64,000 nt of DNA from Planctomycetaceae bacterium (GCA_020638995.1 JACKHM010000004.1:1-64000), one strand, 5' to 3'; counted from the first letter of the stretch, positions 41,862-51,864 are shown. Made by a program: numbers and translations. The notes: a model not told the origin generated them from the sequence alone.

Positions 41862-43766
41862 ATGTTGCCAGTCGAGTGCCACCGTTGGCTCGCCATTGCC
41901 GCCATAGTCGTTGTCTTCCTAACGCTGCAGCTGCGCCGCGGAGCGCCGACGGACCTTTTGTTCCTGGCCGCTCTGATTGTCGTTGCGATTGCAGGAGTCA
42001 TAACGCCGGAAGACGCGTTTCGTGGCTTCGCAAATCCTGCGCTGCTAACAATCGCGGGGCTGCTCGTGGTTGCAGCCGGGCTTCGCTCCGCGGGCGTATT
42101 GGACTGGGTTGGGAAGAAGATTCTCGGAGGCGTGGAAACGGAGCGAGGAGCGCTGTTACGAATGGCGCCAGCCCTGATCGCAACGTCTGCGTTCATGCTG
42201 AACACAGCGCTCGTGGCTATGGCGGCGCCCGTGCTTGTCGATTGGTGTCGCCGCAAACGTATTTCGCCGTCGCGAATGCTCCTACCGGTTAGCTATCTAA
42301 CAATACTCGGTGGAGTTTGCACGTTAATCGGAACGAGCACGACACTTATAGCCAACGGAATTCTGAAGGCAGAGCAGGAAAGACGCATCGTTCAGTTTGA
42401 CGAGCGATTCTCAACGGGCGAAGCATCCTCGGAACCGGATAGCGCACGAGCGGCACAGCGCGAATTCATTGATCGCACACGCCCCATGGACCTATTTGAA
42501 ATCGGGAGCATCGGGCTCCCCTGCGCCTTAGTTGGTGCTGCGTTCATGTTATTTATTGCCCCGAAACTGCTGCCTAATCGCACGGACCTTATCGAGCAAC
42601 TTGGTGAGCATCGGCGGGAGTATCTCGTGGAGATGCAGGTTTTGCCAACCTGTCCTCTGATCGGCGAGGACGTTGAAAGTGCGGGACTGCGACACCTGCC
42701 AGGATTGTTTTTGATTGAGATCGATCGAGACGGCGATACATTAACCCCGGTTAGCCCACAGGACATTATTCACTCTGGTGACCGGCTGATCTTTACGGGC
42801 GTAGTTAGCACGATTGTCGACCTGGAAAAAATCCCGGGATTGGTACCAGCCGCTGATATCACGTACGAGATTCATCCGGAGACGCGAACTCGTCGACGAC
42901 TGACGGAAGTTGTACTTTCCAGAACCTCGCCACTGATCGGGAACACGGTTCGTGAAGCGAACTTTCGCCGCTTGTATAACGCGGCGGTTGTTGCCATCCA
43001 CCGCAATGGTGTTCGGCTGACCAATAAGATCGGCAGTATTCCCCTTGAGCCCGGCGATACTCTTTTGTTGCAGACTCGCGACGACTTTGTAAGTGCCTAT
43101 CGCAATAGCCGCGACTTTTACTTGGTTAGCAGTGTCGAAGGAGACACTTCTCGGCGGCACGATAAAGCGAGGTTGGCTGGCATCTTGGTGCTTGTGCTGA
43201 TTGTTTGGTTAGTCCTAGGTGCAATTCCAGACCTCCTACCCGCAAGTCTCGCGTCGCCGGCGGTTGCATCGCTGGCGATTGCGGTCGTCATGATTCTGAC
43301 AAATTGCTTGCGGGTTTCGGAAGCTCGTAACGCTCTCGATATTCGAGTTCTCGTAACCATCGCAGCCGCGCTGGGCTTAGGTCTGTCGTTGGAACGCAGT
43401 GGAGCCGCCGAGATGGTCGCGAAAGGGATCGTTGAGGCCGTCGGCCACAACCCTTACCTGTTGCTTGCCGTACTCTACGTCGTTGGAATTGTCATGACCG
43501 AGTTGGTCAGCAATAACGCGGTTGCTGCGATGTTACTACCTCTAGGTCTCGCTGTCGCTGAAGTTGGTGGGATTGATCCCCGACCAATCATTCTCGGCAT
43601 CACGCTGGCAGCTTCCTTGTCGTTTGCGACACCCGTCGGGTATCAGACAAATCTGATGGTGATGGGACCAGGAGGCTACAGACCGCTGGATTACCTCCGA
43701 TGCGGGGGTCCATTGGCTATATTGATGGCCGTCACGGCGCTCACGCTGTTGATGTGGCGACTTTAA
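41862..43766 (+). CDS. SLC13-type permease with two RCK_C domains
   Basis: The 634-aa membrane protein belongs to the DASS/SLC13 anion transporters with an internal cytoplasmic regulatory part. The first half has hydrophobic segments WLAIAAIVVVFLTLQL and LLFLAALIVVAIAGVITP, with LLTIAGLLVVAAGLR and the re-entrant-loop-like LGGVCTLIGTSTTLIANG. Residues of about 250-420 hold two TrkA-C/RCK_C-like repeats (VLPTCPLIGEDVESAGLRHL and LSRTSPLIGNTVREANFRRL). The second half returns to the membrane with the second SNNAVAAMLLPLG loop and TPVGYQTNLMVMGPGGY. Proteins of this architecture are often annotated as sulfate or dicarboxylate transporters; the real substrate is not known. ATG at 41862 is preferred over TTG at 41856 because of GGA nine bases upstream. 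Confidence 0.88.
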   Translation: MLPVECHRWLAIAAIVVVFLTLQLRRGAPTDLLFLAALIVVAIAGVITPEDAFRGFANPALLTIAGLLVVAAGLRSAGVLDWVGKKILGGVETERGALLRMAPALIATSAFMLNTALVAMAAPVLVDWCRRKRISPSRMLLPVSYLTILGGVCTLIGTSTTLIANGILKAEQERRIVQFDERFSTGEASSEPDSARAAQREFIDRTRPMDLFEIGSIGLPCALVGAAFMLFIAPKLLPNRTDLIEQLGEHRREYLVEMQVLPTCPLIGEDVESAGLRHLPGLFLIEIDRDGDTLTPVSPQDIIHSGDRLIFTGVVSTIVDLEKIPGLVPAADITYEIHPETRTRRRLTEVVLSRTSPLIGNTVREANFRRLYNAAVVAIHRNGVRLTNKIGSIPLEPGDTLLLQTRDDFVSAYRNSRDFYLVSSVEGDTSRRHDKARLAGILVLVLIVWLVLGAIPDLLPASLASPAVASLAIAVVMILTNCLRVSEARNALDIRVLVTIAAALGLGLSLERSGAAEMVAKGIVEAVGHNPYLLLAVLYVVGIVMTELVSNNAVAAMLLPLGLAVAEVGGIDPRPIILGITLAASLSFATPVGYQTNLMVMGPGGYRPLDYLRCGGPLAILMAVTALTLLMWRL

Positions 43767-43901
43767 TTGTCGACACTTCACCCCCGTTACCCAGCGAACC
43801 CCCTTGTAAGACCAAACCGATTCCGCAATCATGTGAGGCTTGGCATTTGCCGGATAGCATGCCCTCATTTGAATTCAGAGGTTCGACGGAGAATAGACTC
43901 G

Positions 43902-44516
43902 ATGGCTCGGTACACTGGCCCTAAAGCAAGGATCAATCGACGATTAGGCACTCTGATTTATGAAAGTGCTGGCGTAGTGAAGGCGTCCGAGCGGCGTGAC
44001 AATCCACCGGGTATGCACACTCGCGGTCGACGCCCATCGAACTATGGCTTGGCGCTTAAAGAAAAGCAGAAAATCAAGCATTACTACGGTTTGGGGGAAC
44101 GCCAACTACGCCGATACTTCGACAACGTCGCGCACAAAAAGGGGAATACTGGTGAACAGCTCTTGCTGTTGTGTGAACGACGACTGGACAATGTCATACG
44201 TCGTTGTGGATTGACGAAGACGCGACCACAGGCACGTCAGGGAATTACGCACGGCCACTTTGCTGTTAACGGCGTTAAGGTGACTAGCCCGTCCTACATG
44301 CTTCGCCCTGGCGACGTGATTACCGTTAAAGCCAAAGAAAAGATCCAGCATTTGTACCAGCGGACCATTGCTGAAGTTGAGACGCAGCCGACCGATTGGG
44401 TGACGTTTGACGGCGAGACACTTCGGGCGACCGTCCAAGGGATGCCAGGCCCGAGCGACATTAGCTTCGTCGGCAAGGACAACGTCAACACCGTTATCGA
44501 ATTTATGTCGCGCTAG
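43902..44516 (+). CDS. rpsD: ribosomal protein S4, zinc-ligand-free form
   Basis: ATG at 43902 follows GGAG by ten bases and starts MARYTGPKARINRRLGTLIY. The protein has 204 residues, with the S4 N-terminal domain and the S4 RNA-binding domain (LLLLCERRLDNVIRRCGL to about residue 150). It binds 16S rRNA near the 5' domain and nucleates small-subunit assembly. The N-terminal cysteines that hold zinc in C+ type S4 are absent; the equivalent region reads YESAGVVKASERRDNPPGMHT. The gene stands apart from the other ribosomal protein genes; the transporter gene ends 135 bp upstream. A reading from 43767 adds 45 residues unlike S4. Confidence 0.95.
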   Translation: MARYTGPKARINRRLGTLIYESAGVVKASERRDNPPGMHTRGRRPSNYGLALKEKQKIKHYYGLGERQLRRYFDNVAHKKGNTGEQLLLLCERRLDNVIRRCGLTKTRPQARQGITHGHFAVNGVKVTSPSYMLRPGDVITVKAKEKIQHLYQRTIAEVETQPTDWVTFDGETLRATVQGMPGPSDISFVGKDNVNTVIEFMSR

Positions 44517-44547
44517 TTGATCGTTGTCGCATCCAAGATTCACTTCA

Positions 44548-44570
44548 CAAGCCTGCCCCGTGCGGGCTTG
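44548..44570 (+). terminator. candidate Rho-independent terminator after rpsD
   Basis: CAAGCCTGC (44548-44556) pairs with GCGGGCTTG (44562-44570), nine pairs including one G-U, with a 5-nt loop, 32 bp after the rpsD stop. The tail TTGAGTATAAGG is weakly T-rich. Confidence 0.5.
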
Positions 44571-44680
44571 TTGAGTATAAGGACAGAGACATATTGTTCG
44601 AGTGGCTGGGCGATCCTCGTTGAGTTCCGTCACTATACGATCGAAATACGAATCATCGAATCACGGAACGTCGAGTCAGG

Positions 44681-46108
44681 ATGCACACACAACTTGCTGT
44701 CTTAGGGGGCGGACCGGGAGGATATGCCGCAGCGTTTTTGGCTGCTGACGAGGGGCTCGAAGTCACACTGATCGAAGCCGAGTCCAGGCTCGGTGGAACC
44801 TGTCTCCTTCGCGGATGTATTCCCTCGAAGGCCTTGCTGCACGTTGCGAAAGTGATTGACGAAGTTGAAGAGTTGACGTCCGGCTGGGGCGTGGAGTATC
44901 AATCGCCGACGATTGACATCGACAAAGTCCGCGCTCGCAAAGAGAAAGTGATTAGTACGCTCTCTAGCGGCTTGCAGCAACTGGCAAAGCGTCGCAAAGT
45001 CAATGTCATTCATGCGCGTGCTTCGTTCGAGAATTCGACGACTTTACGACTCGAAGGCGATCATGCTTCGATTCCCGAAGACGGCATAGTTACCTTCGAC
45101 AACATGATTCTGGCGAGCGGGTCGACGCCGGCGATGCCGCCGGCTTTTGAGATCGGATCGCCTCGCGTGATGGATTCCACCGGTGCTCTGGAATTGGCGG
45201 ATATTCCCGAGAGTCTGCTCGTTGTCGGCGGAGGATACATCGGGCTCGAGATGGGCACGGTCTACGCTCATCTTGGCACGAAGGTAAGTGTGGTCGAATT
45301 GACGAGCAACTTACTGCCAGGCGCTGACCGTGACTTGGTGAAGCCGCTTCAGAAACGATTGCAAAAGTTGTTCGAAGAACGAATCTTCCTGGACACGAAG
45401 GTCGGCTCTGTCGCCGAAAGTGGCAACACGATCGAAGTCACCTTCGAAGGTCCCGCAAAGTATGGCGTCGAGCGGTACTCGCGCGTTCTTGTTTCGGTCG
45501 GTCGTCGCCCCAATAGCGGTGGGATTGGACTGGAGAATACCAATGTTGTCGTCAGAAAAAATGGATTCGTCGAGTGTGACGCTCAGCAACGAACTGTGGA
45601 CCCCAACATCTTCGCAATCGGAGATGTCGCCGGCGAACCGATGTTGGCTCACAAAGCTACTCACGAAGCCAAGGTTGCCGTCGAGGTCATCCTTGGAAAG
45701 CCAGCGCAATTCGACAAGCTTGCCATCCCGGCAGTTGTCTTCACTGATCCGGAAATTGCCTGGGCAGGATTGACTGAGGAGCAAGCGAAGCGTGAGGGAC
45801 GTGTCTACGAAGCATCTGTTTACCCTTGGGCTGCCAGCGGGCGAGCACAAGCATTAGGACGAACAGAAGGCCTGACCAAGTGGTTGATTGATCCGGACAC
45901 TGATCGGGTTCTTGGATGCGGTATGGTGGGACCTGGAGCCGGTGAATTGATCAGCGAGGCGGTACTTGCCATTGAAATGGGATGCGAGGTTCACGATTTG
46001 ACCGAGACAGTGCATCCTCATCCAACACTCAGCGAAACTTTGATGAACGCTGGCGAAGTGTTTTTTGGTACGGCCACCGAGATTTACAAACCAAAGCGGA
46101 ATAGGTAG
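44681..46108 (+). CDS. lpd: dihydrolipoyl dehydrogenase (E3)
   Basis: The 475-aa flavoprotein oxidises the dihydrolipoyl arm of the pyruvate dehydrogenase E2 and reduces NAD. The FAD-binding motif is LGGGPGGYAAAFLAAD, and the redox disulfide is CLLRGC (Cys41, Cys46) within GGTCLLRGCIPSKALLHVA. The NAD-binding Rossmann segment is VVGGGYIGLEMGTVYAHLG near 180-200. The C-terminal HPHPTLSETLMNA provides the catalytic His-Glu pair. Length and motifs are standard. It is the first of three genes for a complete pyruvate dehydrogenase complex, with 248 bp to aceE and 11 bp from aceE to aceF. Confidence 0.95.
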   Translation: MHTQLAVLGGGPGGYAAAFLAADEGLEVTLIEAESRLGGTCLLRGCIPSKALLHVAKVIDEVEELTSGWGVEYQSPTIDIDKVRARKEKVISTLSSGLQQLAKRRKVNVIHARASFENSTTLRLEGDHASIPEDGIVTFDNMILASGSTPAMPPAFEIGSPRVMDSTGALELADIPESLLVVGGGYIGLEMGTVYAHLGTKVSVVELTSNLLPGADRDLVKPLQKRLQKLFEERIFLDTKVGSVAESGNTIEVTFEGPAKYGVERYSRVLVSVGRRPNSGGIGLENTNVVVRKNGFVECDAQQRTVDPNIFAIGDVAGEPMLAHKATHEAKVAVEVILGKPAQFDKLAIPAVVFTDPEIAWAGLTEEQAKREGRVYEASVYPWAASGRAQALGRTEGLTKWLIDPDTDRVLGCGMVGPGAGELISEAVLAIEMGCEVHDLTETVHPHPTLSETLMNAGEVFFGTATEIYKPKRNR

Positions 46109-46356
46109 CTCCCTCCGATTCGACCTAGACGTTAAGGTTGATGAGGATAAGGATTTTCGGGGTTTGCTGCGGCGTCTTTACCTACCCTTTACGGATCTTG
46201 GTGACGCGAGAACAATAAGGTCTTGCACGATTCGTGCAACTCCTCTCCTGAATGGACGCAGGTGGCGATCCATATGCAGTCCCGTCGATGTTTCTGGCTT
46301 GCCGCCAGTCCAGTCGAAGAGTCTCTTAGCACGCAGTTCCCGAGCGAGGTAACGAT

Positions 46357-49077
46357 ATGTCGGAAGTGAACACCGAAGCTCAAGAGGAGATCAAGCACCG
46401 CGACCCGTTGGTGGAGCACATCGAAGATGTCGATCCGGCAGAGACACAGGAGTGGCTGGAGTCGATCGAGTACGTGCTGAACAGCCGCGGTCCAGAACGC
46501 GTTAACTACTTGCTTTCGGTTCTAGAACGAAAAGCACGACGGGCGGGCGTTGATCGACCAGCTGCGCTCAACACGTCGTACATCAACTCCATTCCTGTTG
46601 ACAAGCAGCCGCCTTATCCTGGCAACCGCGAGATCGAGCGCCGAATCAAAAGTATCATTCGCTGGAATGCAATGGCCATGGTCGTTCGAGCGAATCGGCA
46701 ATCGGATGGGCTGGGTGGGCATATTTCGACATTTGCGTCCGCGGCGACCCTGTATGAAGTCGGATTTAACCATTTTTTCCGCGGTCGAGGCGAAAGCGGT
46801 TACGATGGCGACCAGATTTACTTCCAGGGACACGCTTCGCCAGGGATGTACTCTCGCGCCTACCTCGAGGGTCGCTTGACCGAAGAAAATCTGACAAACT
46901 TTCGTCGCGAGTTGCAGCCCGATCAAGGCTTGTCATCGTATCCGCATCCTTGGTTAATGCCGAACTTTTGGGAGTTCCCAACCGTTTCCATGGGCCTTGG
47001 CCCCTTGATGGCGATCTATCAGGCAAGGTTCAACGAGTATCTCCGTGATCGCGGTTTGAAGGACACGACTAACCAGCATGTGTGGGCTTTTCTGGGGGAT
47101 GGCGAGTGCGATGAACCTGAGACGCTGGGGGCCATCACGCTGGCCGGTCGCGAAAAGCTCGATAACTTGATCTTCGTGATCAATTGCAATCTACAGCGGC
47201 TGGATGGGCCGGTTCGTGGAAATGGAAAGATCATTCAAGAGTTGGAAGGCCTGTTCCGCGGTGCTGGCTGGAACGTGATTAAAGTGATCTGGGGGGATGA
47301 CTGGGATCCATTGCTCGCCGAAGACAAGCAAGGCATTCTCGCCAGGCGGATGGAAGAAGTCGTCGACGGTCAGTACCAAAAGTACACGATGATGCCGGGT
47401 TCCGAAATCCGCGCCGACTTCTTTGGCAAATACCCCGAGCTGACCAAGATGGTAGAAGGCTATTCCGACGACAAGATCGAGCGTATGCGCCGCGGCGGCC
47501 ACGACCCCGAAAAGGTTTATGCTGCGTATAAGGCAGCAGTCGAGCGAACAGGCCAACCCACAGTAATTCTGGCAAAGACAATCAAAGGCTATGGACTTGG
47601 CGAGGCCGGTGAAGGGCGCAATATCGCTCACGGCCAAAAGAAGTTGAATGAAGAAGAACTTCTCGAATTCCGTAGTCGGTTTGGAATCCCGATTTCGGAT
47701 GAAGACGTCGCCAAAGCGCCTTTTTACAAACCCGCTACTGATAGCGTTGAAATGAAGTATTTGCGAAAGCGGCGTGAAGCACTCGGTGGCTATGTGCCGA
47801 CTCGTCCCACGACGGCCCCCCCCATGAAAGTGCCGCGACTGGAAGAATATCGCAAATTGATAGACCGAGATAACGGCAAAAGCATCTCGACAACCATGGG
47901 GTTCGTGAGGTTGCTCGAACGGTTGTGCAAGGACAAGAAGATTGGAAGGCAAATTGTCCCGATTGTACCCGACGAGTCACGCACCTTTGGCATGGAAGGT
48001 ATGTTCCGCCAGATCGGTATTTACGCCCACGCCGGTCAGCTCTACGAACCCGTCGATGCCGATAACCTGTTTTGGTACAAGGAAGCCCAGGACGGACAGA
48101 TCCTCGAAGAAGGAATCACCGAGGCAGGTTCGATGTCGTCGTTTGTTGCTGCTGGAACGGCCTATGTACAGCACGGCATCAACATGATTCCGTTCTTCGT
48201 TTACTACTCGATGTTTGGCTTTCAACGGATCGGCGATTCAATCTGGGCGGCGGCAGATTGCGGAGCCAAGGGTTTTATGATTGGTGGCACCGCGGGGCGA
48301 ACAACGCTCAATGGCGAAGGTCTTCAGCATCAAGATGGACACAGCCTGCTAAATGCAATCGCCTATCCGACGGTTCGTGCTTACGACGCTGCGTTCCATT
48401 ACGAAACGGCGGTCATTGTTTTTGAGGGCCTCAAGCGATTGTATGAAGACGGTGAAACGGCGATCTACTATCTCACCGTCGAAAACGAGAATTACGAGAT
48501 GCCCGCGATGCCCGATGGTGTTGAAGAAGGCATTATCAAAGGAATGTATAAGTTCTCGTCGGTGGATGCAAAACGAGAAGTTCACCGGGTCCAGCTGTTC
48601 GGCAGCGGTGCAATCTTGCGATCGACCTTAGATGCACAACGGATCCTGGCCGATAGGTACTCGATTTCCAGCGACGTTTGGAGCGTTACGAGTTACACGC
48701 AGCTTGCTCGTGAAGCCGAGTCGTGTCGCCGTTGGAATATGCTTCATCCGACGGAGCCACCGCGTCAATCTTATGTCGAGCAAGTCTTGGCAGATCACAA
48801 TGGTCCCTTTGTCGCCGCGTCCGATTACGTGCGGGCGGTGTCCGAGCAAATAGCGCCGTGGGTGCCGGGCGACTACCTCGTACTCGGAACTGATGGTATG
48901 GGACGTAGCGAGACGCGCGAAGCCTTGCGACGACACTTCGAAGTCGATGCCGAATTCATCGTGATTGCCACACTTTCCCAGTTATTGAAACAAGGTAGGG
49001 TTGACGCAAATCTTGTTGCTCAAGCGATCGCTGATCTTGGTGTAGATCCCGACAAAGCCAATCCACTCTATGCGTAA
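46357..49077 (+). CDS. aceE: pyruvate dehydrogenase E1, homodimeric type
   Basis: This 906-aa protein is the AceE-type single-chain E1 (alpha2), the thiamine-diphosphate enzyme that decarboxylates pyruvate and acetylates lipoyl-E2. Recognisable segments are the N-terminal VEHIEDVDPAETQEWLESIEYV, the substrate-site GHISTFASAATLYEVGFNHFF, and the thiamine-binding loop FLGDGECDEPETLGAI followed by NCNLQRLDGPVRGNGKI near residue 270. A long C-terminal half follows (QDGHSLLNAIAYPT). Gram-positive-style E1 alpha/beta is absent here, matching Gammaproteobacteria and actinobacteria. The start is preceded by GAGG, spaced 7 nt. Confidence 0.96.
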   Translation: MSEVNTEAQEEIKHRDPLVEHIEDVDPAETQEWLESIEYVLNSRGPERVNYLLSVLERKARRAGVDRPAALNTSYINSIPVDKQPPYPGNREIERRIKSIIRWNAMAMVVRANRQSDGLGGHISTFASAATLYEVGFNHFFRGRGESGYDGDQIYFQGHASPGMYSRAYLEGRLTEENLTNFRRELQPDQGLSSYPHPWLMPNFWEFPTVSMGLGPLMAIYQARFNEYLRDRGLKDTTNQHVWAFLGDGECDEPETLGAITLAGREKLDNLIFVINCNLQRLDGPVRGNGKIIQELEGLFRGAGWNVIKVIWGDDWDPLLAEDKQGILARRMEEVVDGQYQKYTMMPGSEIRADFFGKYPELTKMVEGYSDDKIERMRRGGHDPEKVYAAYKAAVERTGQPTVILAKTIKGYGLGEAGEGRNIAHGQKKLNEEELLEFRSRFGIPISDEDVAKAPFYKPATDSVEMKYLRKRREALGGYVPTRPTTAPPMKVPRLEEYRKLIDRDNGKSISTTMGFVRLLERLCKDKKIGRQIVPIVPDESRTFGMEGMFRQIGIYAHAGQLYEPVDADNLFWYKEAQDGQILEEGITEAGSMSSFVAAGTAYVQHGINMIPFFVYYSMFGFQRIGDSIWAAADCGAKGFMIGGTAGRTTLNGEGLQHQDGHSLLNAIAYPTVRAYDAAFHYETAVIVFEGLKRLYEDGETAIYYLTVENENYEMPAMPDGVEEGIIKGMYKFSSVDAKREVHRVQLFGSGAILRSTLDAQRILADRYSISSDVWSVTSYTQLAREAESCRRWNMLHPTEPPRQSYVEQVLADHNGPFVAASDYVRAVSEQIAPWVPGDYLVLGTDGMGRSETREALRRHFEVDAEFIVIATLSQLLKQGRVDANLVAQAIADLGVDPDKANPLYA

Positions 49078-49088
49078 GTCGAAATCCA

Positions 49089-50435
49089 ATGATTGACATA
49101 AAACTGCCTTCCCTTGGCGATGGCATTGAATCTGGTGACGTGCTCGAAGTATTGGTCAATGAGGGTGACGTGATCACCAAAGACCAAGGCATCGTTGAGT
49201 TAGAGACTGACAAGGCCACTGTTGAGGTTCCGAGTACGCACGCAGGTACGGTCAAGAAGGTGCATGTTAGCTCCGGTGATACTATCAAGATCGGTGCAAT
49301 TATGATTAGCATCGAAGCGGAAGCCGCCTCTGCTTCTGCTCCAAAGCAGGTTGCACCTACGCCGCCGCCCACCAAATCGCCGGAGGTGAATGCGACTCGG
49401 CCTGACCTTCCCAGTGCGCCACCACAGCAGCAAGAATCGCCACCACACGTGCAGAAGAAGCAGCCTGCTCCGCCGGCCCGCCCGATTCCACCTTCAACAC
49501 CCGAGCCCGCAGTTGTTTCCTCCGTATCCGCGGACCTGGGCGATGTGGCGGCGGGACCTGCAATTCGTCGATTTGCGCGTGAAGTGGGAGTCGACCTAAC
49601 GGGCGTCGTTGGAACCGGAGCAAACGGACGTATTACGCGCGACGACGTGTTAAGCGTTGTTCGCGAGGCTTCGGTGGTCGCCCGTTCCACCAAAAAATCT
49701 GCGAAGACCGGCAGTAGCGAAAGTGATGCTTGGGGACCGATTCGAATTGAGAAGATGCCAAAGATTCGTCGCACAATCGCTAATAAGATGTACGAGTCTT
49801 GGACCGCGGTGCCACGAGTGACGAACTTCGACGACGCTGATGTCTCTGACCTGGAGCAGATCCGCCAGTCGAGCAAAGCGGACTACGCGGCCAAGGGTAT
49901 TAAGCTAACCACCATGCCATTCCTGATTAAGTCAGTAGCAATGGCTTTGAAGGATCACCCCACAATTAACGCGTCGATTGACGTGGAAGCGGATCACGTA
50001 ATTTATAAAGAGTACGTCAATGTGGGTATCGCCGTGGATACGGAACGCGGACTGGTTGTGCCCGCGCTTCGCGACGCCGATAAGATGTCGATCCCGGATA
50101 TCGCTCGTAGCCTGGCGACCATGGCTGAGAAGGTTCGCACCGGCGAGTTTACTGTTGATGACCTTCGCGGGGGTACATTTACAATTAGCAACTTGGGAGC
50201 AATCGGTGGCACCTATTCCACCCCGATCATTAATGTGCCGGAAGTCGCTATCCTGCTTGTCGGTCGCTCCCGAAAGATGCCCGTCGTCATTAAAGATGAG
50301 GTGAAGATTCGTTTGATGATGCCGCTCAGCCTGTCGTACGATCATCGGCTGGTTGATGGCGGAGCCGCAGCAAGGTTCCTGAACGAGGTTATCAGCTATC
50401 TGGAAGCTCCCAGTCGCTTGCTACTGGCCCCTTAG
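49089..50435 (+). CDS. aceF: dihydrolipoyllysine acetyltransferase (E2)
   Basis: The 448-aa E2 core of pyruvate dehydrogenase moves acetyl groups from E1 to CoA. It has one N-terminal lipoyl domain with the lipoylated Lys42 in ELETDKATVEV, then a Pro/Ala/Ser-rich linker (about 80-150). An E3/E1 peripheral-binding domain follows (AIRRFAREVGVDLTGVVGTG, near 155-190), then the catalytic domain, with the active-site motif YDHRLVDGG near residue 415 (His and Asp). A single lipoyl domain is the short version of the AceF layout. It starts 11 bp after aceE. Confidence 0.95.
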   Translation: MIDIKLPSLGDGIESGDVLEVLVNEGDVITKDQGIVELETDKATVEVPSTHAGTVKKVHVSSGDTIKIGAIMISIEAEAASASAPKQVAPTPPPTKSPEVNATRPDLPSAPPQQQESPPHVQKKQPAPPARPIPPSTPEPAVVSSVSADLGDVAAGPAIRRFAREVGVDLTGVVGTGANGRITRDDVLSVVREASVVARSTKKSAKTGSSESDAWGPIRIEKMPKIRRTIANKMYESWTAVPRVTNFDDADVSDLEQIRQSSKADYAAKGIKLTTMPFLIKSVAMALKDHPTINASIDVEADHVIYKEYVNVGIAVDTERGLVVPALRDADKMSIPDIARSLATMAEKVRTGEFTVDDLRGGTFTISNLGAIGGTYSTPIINVPEVAILLVGRSRKMPVVIKDEVKIRLMMPLSLSYDHRLVDGGAAARFLNEVISYLEAPSRLLLAP

Positions 50436-50470
50436 CAGCTGGCGCTTCCAAGTTGACCGAGCGGAGTCCG

Positions 50471-51433
50471 TCATGATTGTAATTCTCGAAGCACATCGTT
50501 GACCCGATTTGGAAAATCGGAAAAGATGCCCGTCACGCCAGCAGCAACAAGCTTCCGCATCTGCTCCTTGTCATTGCACACCCACACATTGACACCGTAG
50601 CCGCAGACACGAAGTTCCGCGATACCACGGGAATCGAGCTCACCGCTGATCGAGCCAAACCCCAACGAATCGAACTCACCGTTGCATCCGGGATGGTACG
50701 CATCGGCATCGAGCAACTTCAGATACTCGGGCGTACAGGCGAGACGACTGTGCGTCAAAACACCAGTTGCAATGTTGCGAGATCGCTGTCGGACTACTTT
50801 CAACAGTTCATGGTCGAACGAAGAAATCAAGACTCGCTCCTCCAGTCCCTCCGCTTCTACGAGGTTCACGACCACTGTGGCTAACTCTGGATAAAGGCGA
50901 GGCAAATTCTTGAGTTCGATGTTCACCAGCATTTTGGATGAAGAGACTAAGTTCAGGATCTGCTGCAACGACGGTACATGTACTTCCCCAGAAGCGAAGA
51001 AGTCGCGTTCTCTCGCATGAACGAATTGGTCCGTCTCGGCGTCTGTAAGGCTTTGCAAGAAGGTGTCCCGCAAATCATGTCGAAGTGATAGCTGGTCGAC
51101 ATACCAGCTTCCTGCGTCTAGTTGCCGCAACTCGTCCCAAGCAAAATCAGAGACGAAATAGCTGGTTCTTCCAGGGTGCCTTTGTCGGACGTCAGTACAG
51201 CGCGTCAGTTGATCGTCATGATGGACGACCGGGACTCCGTCTTTGGATAGCTGAACATCCAGTTCTACCATCTCGCATCCCAACGATTGCGCTTTCTCGA
51301 CAGCCGGCAGTGTGTTTTCTGGCGCAAATGCGCGAGCGCCACGATGTGCGATATTTAGAGGCAAGCGATTCGCTACGGGACGACGTAACGGATTTGGATC
51401 ATCTTGTGCCATGGCGTACATACACTTCGTCAT
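50471..51433 (-). CDS. glycerophosphodiester phosphodiesterase family protein
   Basis: This 320-aa protein has the GDPD TIM-barrel signature: NIAHRGARAFAPENTLPA with His30, Arg31 and Glu39, VELDVQLSKDGVPVVHHDDQL with the metal-binding Glu, Asp and His, and VNIELKN near residue 170. It hydrolyses glycerophosphodiesters to glycerol-3-phosphate and an alcohol. There is no obvious signal peptide, so a cytoplasmic (UgpQ-like) location is likely. Met1 at 51433 has no clear ribosome binding site; Met8 at 51412 (MAQDDPNPL) is possible. It is convergent with aceF, separated by 35 bp. Confidence 0.9.
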   Translation of the reverse strand: MTKCMYAMAQDDPNPLRRPVANRLPLNIAHRGARAFAPENTLPAVEKAQSLGCEMVELDVQLSKDGVPVVHHDDQLTRCTDVRQRHPGRTSYFVSDFAWDELRQLDAGSWYVDQLSLRHDLRDTFLQSLTDAETDQFVHARERDFFASGEVHVPSLQQILNLVSSSKMLVNIELKNLPRLYPELATVVVNLVEAEGLEERVLISSFDHELLKVVRQRSRNIATGVLTHSRLACTPEYLKLLDADAYHPGCNGEFDSLGFGSISGELDSRGIAELRVCGYGVNVWVCNDKEQMRKLVAAGVTGIFSDFPNRVNDVLRELQS

Positions 51434-51610
51434 CGCCGGCTGAACTCTGGAGTAACGTCCTGGCGGACCAGTGCGCTACGGTTGCGGAAGATAATCCCAA
51501 GAGGTGTTCACCGCCAGTACCACCGTGAGCGAACTACAGAACCCGAGGTCGAAACAGCGCCCGGCGCCTTGCAAAGTGTTTGCCCTTTCCCAGCGGATGC
51601 GATTTGCCGA

Positions 51611-51659
51611 CAAGAAACAAAGAGGGGTGGCTGGCTCTTCCCAGGACCAACCACCCCTC
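51611..51659 (-). terminator. Rho-independent terminator
   Basis: The minus strand carries a 13-bp hairpin, GAGGGGTGGTTGG pairing with CCAGCCACCCCTC with one mismatch, then TTTGTTTCTTG. It is the strongest sign of a minus-strand transcript in this gene-free stretch. Confidence 0.65.
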
Positions 51660-51858
51660 AAGCCTCAGGCATCGGCTCTCACTTCTAAGTCGAATAACCA
51701 CGTTTGGCGATCGATCAAGCACCGCCCACCTAACTGAACACGAGCTTGGTTGCTGCGTTGCCGAACCGTGGTTCTTGTTGATTTGTTTTTCACCCCGCAG
51801 ATTATCAATTCTTCCAAGCGGGGACTGCTTCCTCGAAAGTGCTCGTCGGGATTTAGTC
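51611..51858 (-). ncRNA. candidate small noncoding RNA of unknown class (about 250 nt)
   Basis: On the minus strand a promoter-like pair (ATGGCA at 51889-51894, 18-bp spacer, TATAGC at 51865-51870) would start a transcript near 51858. Inside are the hairpin arms CCCCGC (51818-51823 on this strand) and GCGGGG (51793-51798), and distant complementary arms AACCACG/CGTGGTT at 51767-51773 and 51696-51702. The end is a 13-bp stem with one mismatch (51622-51634 and 51647-51659, 12-nt loop) followed by TTTGTTTCTTG, a good Rho-independent stop. It does not look like tmRNA, RNase P or SRP RNA; a 6S-like RNA is possible but not shown. No gene covers it. Confidence 0.4.
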
Positions 51859-51864
51859 GCGAAC

